Source: Macrostomum hystrix (lineage: Eukaryota; Platyhelminthes; Macrostomidae). Taken from it: 64,000 nt of DNA. Within the stretch, counting starts at the first letter, position 1, and each line of letters starts with the position of its first letter. The DNA is taken from contig CATNEN010000039.1 in NCBI GenBank assembly GCA_950097015.1, positions 6,216,501-6,280,500 of the forward strand. Direction: 5' to 3'. The notes under the pieces were generated by a model that did not search any database, was not told where the DNA came from, and saw only the letters and a list, made by a program, of their open reading frames with translations. Positions 11,901 through 19,461 of this stretch are shown one piece after another. A program made the position numbers and the translations under genes.

Positions 11901-12132
11901 CCCGTCCCAGGTGGCCACCCGCGTGCCCGAGAAGCCGCGCGCCTACCGCTGCCCCGGCTTGTCTGGCGACCTGTTCATTCATCCCAGCAGCGTGCTGGCC
12001 AAGGAGCTTCCGCCTGCGGTGCTGTTTCAGGAGGTGCACGAGTCGTCTCGCATGTTCATGCGCTGTGTCTGCACTGTGGACGAAGCCTGGCTGACAGGCC
12101 CGAGCAGCCGCACACAGGTGGACATTGTGTGA
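5950..12132 (+). CDS. DHX37: DEAH-box RNA helicase, DHX37/Dhr1 type (8 exons), short C-terminus
   Basis: The exons are 5950-6443, 6796-7082, 7164-7552, 8723-9100, 9438-10082, 10615-11280, 11378-11464 and 11911-12132, giving about 1055 aa with every junction in phase. Motif [10 protein letters not shown] is at residues 309-317, DEAH at 406-409 and SAT at 442-444. Exon 5 carries [11 protein letters not shown] and QRAGRAGR, followed by winged-helix, ratchet and OB-fold parts to [17 protein letters not shown]. The N-terminal DASNALVLPG-like segment (here [10 protein letters not shown]) and the LPILSEE sequence before motif I fit DHX37. Known role: in the small-subunit processome it removes U3 snoRNA from pre-18S rRNA. 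Intron 6 starts with GC instead of GT. Exon 2 encodes two poly-Gln runs. The protein stops about 190 residues before the end of the human protein. An alternative 44-base intron (12118-12161) would swap the last residues for LAMLVN. Exon 3 could also begin at 7158. Confidence 0.9.
6444..6735 (-). mobile_element. tRNA-derived SINE, family A (DHX37 intron 1)
   Basis: Read on the minus strand, the head has an A-box-like TTAGACCAGTTGG and a B box (GAGTTCGATTCC) next to GCGGCGAGGCCACATTTATT. The body shares GGCTTGGGGGCTTGTCGTGC, AAGTCAGG and GGAGTCAGCGGAATTGGCAC with the copies near 13.8 and 20.1 kb. It almost fills the 352-bp intron. Its A-box region differs from the other copies, hinting at a different tRNA head or a subfamily. 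Confidence 0.8.
7553..8722. repeat. 31-bp minisatellite filling DHX37 intron 3
   Basis: About 33 copies, roughly 7563-8575, of a unit containing CCCATTCACACCTGCATCCC and then ATCAGCAATAT. Two variants (CCTGCATCCC and CCTGAATCTC) are interspersed. The intron begins GTTGGC directly after the exon and ends CCCGCAG at 8722. The unit on the sense strand carries a CATCCCATCAG acceptor look-alike. Confidence 0.95.
9101..9437. other. DHX37 intron 4, no array
   Basis: This is one of the few long introns without a minisatellite. It has recurrent TACTTTT words (around 9120-9330) but no regular period, and it ends ATACTCCAG at 9437. Confidence 0.6.
10258..10570. repeat. 21-bp minisatellite in DHX37 intron 5
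   Basis: About 15 copies of a 21-mer containing ATCCGCCCACGCAGTATAT, with ATCC, ACCC or AACC variants. The unit length is a multiple of three, so all frames stay open. The resulting frames on both strands are not genes. Each unit carries CCCACGCAG, a 3' splice-site look-alike in the sense direction. Confidence 0.95.
11281..11377 (+). other. GC-AG intron 6 of the DHX37-like gene
   Basis: The phase-0 exon end at 11280 is followed by CAG|GCGAGTG and the intron ends TTTATTTCAG at 11377. No in-phase GT donor is present at this point, and the joined frame (FVKRQ then [10 protein letters not shown]) continues the family sequence. Confidence 0.65.
11488..11895. repeat. 22-bp minisatellite in DHX37 intron 7
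   Basis: About 18 units around ATGTACAGCATCTCCCACCC plus AG, some carrying an 8-base insert (ATCTGTAC) that splits the array. The unit contains CATCTCCCACCCAG. The true acceptor of exon 8 (GCATCCTGATCCCGTCCCAG, ending 11910) looks like a diverged terminal unit. Confidence 0.92.
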
Positions 12133-12236
12133 CACTCGATAAAAGTGCATTTCACTTTCAGCTAGCGATGCTAGTTAATTAAGCCACAATAATTGTCCCG
12201 ATTGCCGTTAGCAGTTCATTTTGACGTTTTTTAAGA

Positions 12237-12242
12237 AATAAA
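12237..12242 (+). terminator. Poly(A) signal of the DHX37-like gene
   Basis: AATAAA about 105 bases after the stop codon at 12132. Its position supports the gene really ending here rather than continuing into further exons. Confidence 0.55.
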
Positions 12243-12364
12243 ACTTGAAATTGAACCGCACTTTAGAACTGTCCATGCATTTCTTCTGCTATAGGAATGA
12301 GAAATTTTATTGTCTCCGATTGATTGGAATGTCAACTTTTATTTGATGCTAACGACTGTCACAG

Positions 12365-13060
12365 TGATCTTCTGGGTCAAGGCTCTCCCTCTGAGTCTTC
12401 AGTGCTGGGTCAAGGCTCTATTTTGAGTCTTCAGTGCTGGGTCAAGGCTCTCCCCTGAGTCTTCAGTGCTGGGTCGAGGCTCTCCCCTGAGTCTTCAGTG
12501 CTGGGTCAAGGCTCTCCCCTGAGTCTTCAGTGCTGGGTCGAGGCTCTCCCCTGAGTCTTCAGTGCTGGGTCAAGGCTCTCCCCTGAGTCTTCAGTGCTGG
12601 GTCAAGGCTCTCCCCTGAGTCTTCAGTGCTGGGTCGAGGCTCTCCCCTGAGTCTTCAGTGCTGGGTCGAGGCTCTCCCTCTGAGTCTTCAGTGCTGGGTC
12701 AAGGCTCTATTTTGAGTCTTCAGTGCTGGGTCAATGCTCTCCCCTGAGTCTTCAGTGCTGGGTCAAGGCTCTCCCCTGAGTCTTCAGTGCTGGGTCGAGG
12801 CTCTCCCCTGAGTCTTCAGTGCTGGGTCGAGGCTCTCCCCTGAGTCTTCAGTGCTGGGTCGAGGCTCTCCCCTGAGTCTTCAGTGCTGGGTCGAGGCTCT
12901 CCCCTGAGTCTTCAGTGCTGGGTCAAGGCTCTCCCCTGAGTCTTCAGTGCTGGGTCAAGGCTCTCCCCTGAGTCTTCAGTGCTGGGTCAAGGCTCTCCCC
13001 TGAGTCTTCAGTGCTGGGTCAAGGCTCTCCCATTAAGACTTTTGTGGTGAGTCAAGGCTC
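12365..13060. repeat. 32-bp minisatellite downstream of DHX37
   Basis: About 22 copies of a unit with GAGTCTTCAGTGCTGGGTCA followed by AGGCTCTCCCCT. TCAAGG and TCGAGG variants alternate irregularly. The outer copies are diverged (12.36 kb and 13.05 kb). Confidence 0.95.
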
Positions 13061-13405
13061 TCCTCCGCTCCGGGTCTTCCGTGATGGGTCAATGACAGAT
13101 TTTTAATAATGAGTGAATAAATTTAATGCTTGTTGTATCCGTATTGTGACTTGGTGTCTAGCGCTGATTTAAGTGGTACCCTCTCTAAAAACTAATTCAC
13201 ATACCCGTAAGTGTGTCCGCAAATGAGATCTAGTGTCTCAGGGCTATATAAGCAATCATCTGAGAGCTGCTCATAAATCATTTCTAGCTGAGTGATGAAG
13301 GCTTTTGCCCTTTAAATGTAAAATCCTTTCACTTGTTTAATAATACTGAGCGCCCCTGTGTTCAATTTCCTTAATTAGCACTGATGACTGTTTTAAAGAA
13401 ACACT
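13061..13405. other. Non-coding DNA
   Basis: I see no open frame, repeat or RNA gene in this stretch. Confidence 0.5.
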
Positions 13406-13409
13406 GGAT

Positions 13410-13632
13410 GTATTGCACGGCGCATCTGAAGGCTGCGTACAGCTGTTCAGTCCATGGACTGGGGGACGCCACACCCACCCTCAATTATCCCAGCTAATGC
13501 TGGTACCTATTTAACAGCAGGTTGAACAGACTTGAACAGAAGCAATGTTGAGCTTGGTGTCTTGCTAAAGGACACAAACCTTTGACCTTCAATTCGTAAG
13601 TCCGACGCGCTAAGCACTAGGCTAAAACTCCT
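13410..13632 (-). mobile_element. tRNA-derived SINE, family B
   Basis: It shares GCGCATCTGAAGGC, GTTCAGTCCATGGACTGGGG, AATTATCCCAGCTAATG, TTGCTAAAGGACACAAAC and TCCGACGCGCTAAG with the copy at 44.1 kb. The tRNA-like head lies at the right end on the minus strand (TTTAGCCTAGTGCTTAG). The GGCCAGATGTGCAGCC tail of the other copies is not seen, so the 3' end is shorter here. Confidence 0.75.
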
Positions 13633-13689
13633 TAGCAGATGATTTATAGACTAGCAATCCATTCTATTAATAGTACATTCATTAGTGAC

Positions 13690-13945
13690 ATTAGAACAGC
13701 AGCCAGCGAGGAGGCAATTCTGTCATTCCGCTGACTCTTGAGCACCCACGCACTCAGATACCGTGTGCAGGCACACGCTCACACAGGTGTGTACATCTGC
13801 CTTGACTTTCTCGTCGTCAGGCAGGTTACACTCTCTCTGTGTGTTAGGAGGTCGGCACTCAAGGACGTAAATTGCACGACAGGCCCTCAAGCAGGGACCT
13901 TGGTGCGAGAGGTAAACGCCTTATCCGCTCTGCCAGCCATTCACA
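13690..13945 (-). mobile_element. tRNA-derived SINE, family A, B box deleted
   Basis: The minus-strand head reads GGCAGAGCGGATAAGGCG then CTCTCGCACCAAGGTCCC. The B-box part seen in the copies at 6.5 and 20.1 kb is missing between GGTCCC and the body (TGAGGGCCTGTCGTGCAATT). The tail includes GAGTCAGCGGAATGACAG and TGCCTCCTCGCTGGCTGC. It is intergenic and lies 60 bases right of a family B copy. Confidence 0.75.
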
Positions 13946-14421
13946 GAAGAAACCTTTTTTTCGGTTTAATATGATGATGCATTAAAAAGTGCTATTAAAA
14001 AATATAACTTTCAAGAACAAGTCGCCTAACTTACACACGGAGTTTCGTTCACAATGTACTGTTGGAATACTTTGGAATACGAAATGAAATCAAAGGCTCT
14101 CGACTGACATCAGGGAAGCATGTGACGGGTGACCAATCGAGTTCACAAGTTAACGATTCCCGGAGCGTGACCTCGTGAGCTGTTCGGGTTTGGTTTGATC
14201 GATTGGATCGCTTGAGCACTGTGCGAGCTGTTTCAGTTTACATATAAAAAATTGCTTCTTTGTTGGAGCAAGCTCTCTTCGCAATGTTAAAAACGAATAT
14301 CGGAAGGAAAAGACCAAGATTGATTGCTAAGCATTCAGTGAATCGACTGAATAGATTCAAAAATTGCTTAAAAACAAAAAAATCACTACGGTTACTAGCT
14401 GCTTTACACAACCAATTCGTT
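13946..14421. other. Non-coding DNA
   Basis: No supported gene. The small minus-strand frame at 14238-14450 overlaps the MEF2-like site region and shows no coding character. Confidence 0.5.
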
Positions 14422-14690
14422 CTATTTATAGAATAACGCAAATCTCGCAATTGCGTTGAACGAACGCTCTTATATCTATTTTTAGAAGTGTGCTTATCCG
14501 CTATGTATGCTCGCAGCCGTTCTATTTTTAGAAGCGGGCTTATCTGCTATCCGCTTTGTACGCTCGCAGCCGTTCTATTTTTAGAAGCGGGCTTATCTGC
14601 TATCCGCTTTGTACGCTCGCAGCCGTTCTATTTTTAGAAGCGGGCTTATCTGCTAGCCGCTCTGTACGCTCGCAGCCGTTCAATTTTTAG
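14422..14690. promoter_or_regulatory. Array of MEF2-like sites on a 53-bp tandem repeat
   Basis: Perfect YTAWWWWTAR matches lie at 14422-14431 (CTATTTATAG), 14476-14485, 14522-14531, 14575-14584 and 14628-14637 (CTATTTTTAG). A decayed site (CAATTTTTAG) is at 14681. The last four copies sit on a 53-bp repeat that also contains GCGGGCTTATCTGC and TGTACGCTCGCAGCCG. Enhancer function is inferred. Confidence 0.5.
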
Positions 14691-14695
14691 AAGCA

Positions 14696-15155
14696 TCTCT
14701 TACGTTAACCGTTAGACCGGCCTCTGGCCTCTAATGTCCTCTAATCGCAATTTAATCACGGAAACAAATTATTATCCATAAGCATGCACAGCTAATACTT
14801 TAAATAAAACTTGGCATTTTAAAGCTTCGATTCAAAACAATGATTAGCCAGAAAACGCGTGCCAGTAAATAGGCAATCTAACAAAGGAATGATGAGTAAA
14901 ATAATATGTTCTGCCTCCACTCAGGATAAGCAGCGATTCCAAAACTGAAGCTGCCACTGCTACTTTATCGATGGAATCGAATTGAATTTTTGGCCCAGAT
15001 TCCGAATGGCTAAATAACAGATATGAGTGATCTCGTTTGCTCTTGAATTGTTTACCCCCAGTGCGCCATGGCAACCGACAAAAGAAGGCTGCAGTTGCGA
15101 GCGAAATCCACCCATTATAAATAATGGCCCGCAAGCAAAAGCTAAAACTAGATTC
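14696..15155. other. Non-coding DNA
   Basis: I see no gene or regular repeat. A minus-strand frame at 14844-15134 lacks recognisable motifs. Confidence 0.45.
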
Positions 15156-15157
15156 AG

Positions 15158-15440
15158 CTTTCCTAGACGAATCTCATCATTCGTAGACGAATCTCATCAT
15201 TCGTAGACGAATATAATCATTCGTAGACGAATCTCATCATTCGTAGACGAATCTAATCATTCGTAGACGAATCTCATCATTCGTAGACGAATCTAATCAT
15301 TCGTAGACGAATCTCATCATTCATAGACGAATATCATCATTCGTAGACGAATCTAATCATTCGTAGACGAATCTCATCATTCGTAGACGAATCTCATCAT
15401 TCGTAGACGAGTCTCATCATTCGTAGACGAATCTCATCCC
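15158..15440. repeat. 20-bp minisatellite
   Basis: About 14 copies of TCGTAGACGAATCTCATCAT. Variation is mainly CTCATC against CTAATC or ATAATC, and the edges are diverged. Confidence 0.95.
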
Positions 15441-15527
15441 TCATAAACGAATATAAATCAGATTTCTATGCAAGCTACGATAGCTTGAAAGTAGGTTGCA
15501 TTTCACAAATTGATAGGCTCATATTTT

Positions 15528-15573
15528 GGGCTAGGGCTAGGGTTAGGGTTAGGGTTAGGGTTAGGGTTAGGGT
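15528..15573. repeat. Interstitial telomeric repeat (TTAGGG)n
   Basis: Two GGGCTA units are followed by about six perfect GGGTTA units. It is flanked by unique sequence on both sides, so it is an interstitial tract and not a chromosome end. Confidence 0.9.
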
Positions 15574-16059
15574 TCAATTTGCGGCTTGGTTAATTTTTTG
15601 ACATTTGAGTTAAGCGAACACCTTGCTGCCAGAGTGAGCTGGCATAGATAAAGAAGTGCAAATAATGTCTGCATCATTCGCAATGTCCAGTCTCGCTTGC
15701 CGGTTGCAGAAGACGTTCGGTAAATAATTCAGTTTGTGCAGCTGCTGCATCGTCTGAGAATACAAAATTTTATTCAAGGGATAAATGGAACAAAAATGGA
15801 AGGAAGGCCAAACCGCAGCCACGAAGCGGAGGCAACTGCTCGAGTTGACTAATTATGCAATTATTAGTCTGGCTGCTTTCCTTAAAATACCCGTCGCCAC
15901 CTGAGTTCACTGGCAGATGGCATCTCAATACTGAGTGGATTAGAGTAGAGGACAAGGAGGTGAGATATTCCTGGGTATAAGATGATATGCATGTAGATTA
16001 GATTAGAGATCATGATAGTGCTGAGAAAAGCGTTCACAAGATGCCAGAGAGAAGGCCTG
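15574..16059. other. Non-coding DNA
   Basis: Overlapping minus-strand frames at 15610-15822 and 15770-15955 have no family features or splice-site support. I see no gene. Confidence 0.45.
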
Positions 16060-16900
16060 GAAGATATTAGAAAAGAGAGATTAGGACAGGTAAGAGATTA
16101 GGATAGGTAGGAGATTAGGATAGGTAAGAGATTAGGATAGGTAAGAGATTAGGACAGGGGGAGATTAGGACAGGGGAGATTAGGACAGAGGGAGATTATG
16201 ACGGGGGAGATTAGGACAGGGGGAGAATAGGATAGGGGGAGATTAGGACGGGGAGAATAGGACAGGGGGAGATTAGGACGTGGGGAGATTAGGACGGGGG
16301 AGATTAGGGCAGGGGGAGACTAGGACAGGGGAGATTAGGACAGGGGGAGAATAGGACAGGGGGAGATTAGGACGGGGGGAGAATAGGACAGGGGGAGATT
16401 AGGACGGGGGAGATTAGGACTGGGGGAGAATAGGATAGGGGGAGATTAGGACGGGGAGAATAGGACAGGGGGAGATTAGGACGTGGGGAGATTAGGACGG
16501 GGGAGATTAGGACAGGGGGAGACTAGGACAGGTTGAGATTAGGACAGGGGGAGAATAGGACAGGGGGAGATTAGGACGGGGGGAGAATAGGACAGGGGGA
16601 GATTAGGACGGGGGAGATTAGGACTGGGGAAATTAGGACAGGCGGAGATTAGGACGGGGGGGAGAATAGGACAGGGGGAGATTAGGACGGGGGAGATTAG
16701 GACAGGGGAGATTAGGACAGGGGGAGACTAGAACAGGGGAAGATCTAAATCTTGCTCTAAATCCGAGAGCAGGACGGGGAGATTAGGACTGGGGAAATTA
16801 GGACAGGCGGAGATTAGGATGGGGGGAGAATAGGACAGGGGGAGAATAGGACGGGGGAGATTAGGACAGGGAGATTAGGATAGATAAGAGATTAGGACAG
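16060..16900. repeat. 15-17-bp G-rich minisatellite
   Basis: About 50 copies of a unit such as GACAGGGGGAGATTAG, with runs of 4-6 G at 15-17-bp spacing on the plus strand. Units vary in length because of the G-run, and the array is interrupted near 16745-16775. Larger blocks repeat (for example 16245-16330 and 16450-16540). It is suited to G-quadruplex formation. Confidence 0.92.
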
Positions 16901-17264
16901 GTGAGAGGTTAGTACGCTCGTACAGGGGAGCGATTAGGACAGCGAGAGAAATCTGTACAGAGTAACAGGACAATATTGAAGTATTGGGAGACATCCGGTG
17001 AGAGTGCTGTGCGAGTGGGAGGGATTTTGAATGGTATGCGAAATCGTCTCGGTTTTGCCGTTGGCTTAGAAACGGAAACATATCTAAGTGACAGTTGGGG
17101 TTTGAGAGTGAGTCGCTAAAAGTAGACCAACCGGCTAAAAATGGAAATACCAGCAGGGATTTGCAAAGCAATCGCGTGACTTTGATGAAAGACTTTGATG
17201 AGCTAGCTCGGCCCCCGGCCACTCTGCAGTGCCGAGATCATGTTGGATTCTTTCTGTGTCTAGC
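16901..17264. other. Non-coding DNA between two arrays
   Basis: Open frames exist on both strands but neither shows a recognisable protein or splice context. Confidence 0.4.
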
Positions 17265-17269
17265 GAGCC

Positions 17270-17890
17270 CCAAATCCTTTCAGTACAGGATCTTGTATTC
17301 TGAATCCTTGCAGCTTAGGATTTTGAATCCCAAATCATTTTAGCTCAGGATCCAAACCCAAATCCTATCATTACAGGATCCTGAATCCCAAATCTTTTCA
17401 GTACAGCATCTTGAATCACAAAATCCTTTCAGTCAGCATCTTGAATCCTAAATCATTTCAGTACAGCATCCTGAATCACAAATCCTTTCTGTACAGGATC
17501 CTGAATCCCAAATCATTTCAGTACAGGATCCTGAATCCCAAATCCTTTCTGTACAGGATCCTGAATCCCAAATCATTTCAGTACAGGATCCTGAATCCCA
17601 AATCTTTTCAGTACAGCATCTTGAATCACAAAATCCTTTCAGTCAGCATCTTGAATCCTAAATCATTTCAGTACAGCATCCTGAATCACAAATCCTTTCT
17701 GTACAGGATCCTGAATCCCAAATCATTTCAGTACAGGATCCTGAATCCCAAATCCTTTCTGTACAGGATCCTGAATCCCAAATCATTTCAGTACAGGATC
17801 CTGAATCCCAAATCATTTCAGTACAGGATCCTGAATCCCAAATCATTTCAGTACAGGATCCTGAATCCCAAATTATTTCAGTACAGGATT
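17270..17890. repeat. 30-bp minisatellite with a 210-bp higher-order repeat
   Basis: About 20 copies of a unit with GTACAGGATCCTGAATCCCA followed by AATCATTTCA. A variant block with GCATCTTGAATCACAAAATC occurs at about 17391 and again at 17601, 7 units apart. The unit is a multiple of 3, so a false 163-aa frame spans it. Confidence 0.93.
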
Positions 17891-17899
17891 TGGAAATCT

Positions 17900-19461
17900 T
17901 AGGATTTTAGAATCACAAGAATTACAGGACTCAAAATCCTCGACTATTTTTCAGGACTGATACAAATTATTTTTGTGAAATTCTTCAGCTCCTATTTATG
18001 TAACCGTAAGTTTTAATGATGTGAAAATGTATTTCTCTATTCTCAAACAGCTGCGGTGAGTTTAATATCCGATTCATTTTTATTTTGAATTGCTCGATGG
18101 GAAGCTTTTCCCAGCAAACGGACGCCCGCTTTCAAGATGTGATCAGCAAAAAATCGAGAGGAAATCAGGCAAAATGGAAAGCAAGGAGAACCATTGTTCA
18201 GTCAGGCCCGAGAATGAATTCATTGCTAAGCATAGGCAGTTTGAGCACACAATTTAAAACGAAGATGGTTATTGCTCTGAGTGATTGAATCTGTTCAATC
18301 CTGACAAATCCAGAAAAAAATCACAAATTTGTTTGAAACAACAAGTCGAGCTTTTTTTTCAAATATACTCGGGATAACATTTATTAGAATTCAGAAATGC
18401 AATAATCTTGATATTATACAGTTTCTCATATGCATGAGAAAGAGCTAAAATATTTGGGAAATTATATATTCTATTCAAAGAATATTTCATTTTGCATTGC
18501 TGTTATTATGATACATACTTAAATTTCGCTACCGTACATTAACCGTTACATTTATCGCAACTTTTGCTTAACTTTACCCACTCAATCTCTAAATTGTGAA
18601 TTCTGCACAGATGATTTTCGTGACAAATTTTAATTTAAAAAAATCGTACAAACATAAATGTACTTTTACATAAAGCAACGGCATAATAATTGATATCGTT
18701 ACTTTTACTTGTTGCTCTACTACGTTCATTTCATTACTTATTTTTATAAATTGGCTACTTTTAAATAATTTTTTATATAAACTAGCGAAGTAATATTTAC
18801 TCCGAGTATTTAGCACATTCTGACCACTTTTATCAATACTTTGAGCATAAAAAATATCGCCACCCACGTGTAAATATCGTTACTTTTTTAGAAATCTGAA
18901 CTAGCCATTTAATAAGAGCAGAACTTTGAAGCATATGATGAGGTTTCTTAGCGAGTTCAGCGCAGTACAAAGTATGCACATGTGAGTGGATTAGTACACG
19001 AGTATATTTAATTCTCATTGTGTAGAAATGGCAGCATGCGAGCTGTTTCATAGAAATTCATAGAAATTCATAGAAATTCACAGAAATTCATAGAAATTTC
19101 CATGCAAATGCCAAATGCCGCACCGAATCTCAAATCTGATTGGGCTGGAGGCCCGGCTAATCCCATGGCCATTCACAGCAAGAGATTAGCTGCATGGCGC
19201 TGGAGTCCATGGCGCGAGAACAAGGTAGCGGGAGCTTAATGGGAATGGCAGGTGTGAGTTTAGGCGGAGGTGAAAGCGACTAAACAAACCCTCTGAGGGG
19301 ACAATGAATCAGGCGTGGCAACAAAACTGTAAATTGTACTTTTAATTTAAGAGAAAAGTGTGGCGCAAATACTCGGTGTTAGACACGAGGCTGTTATTCT
19401 AAAAGTACAATTACAGCAGCGGAGAGGCGGAGGTGGAACCAGTAGCTAATAAGTTTAGCAG
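17900..19461. other. AT-rich DNA and 3' flank of the channel gene
   Basis: No gene is supported. It contains a short array of CATAGAAATT units (19049-19098). A possible minus-strand poly(A) signal (ATTAAA, plus-strand 19341-19346) lies about 120 bases beyond the channel stop codon. Confidence 0.45.
19049..19098. repeat. Five copies of a 10-bp repeat
   Basis: Consecutive CATAGAAATT units, one with CACAGAAATT. Confidence 0.85.
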
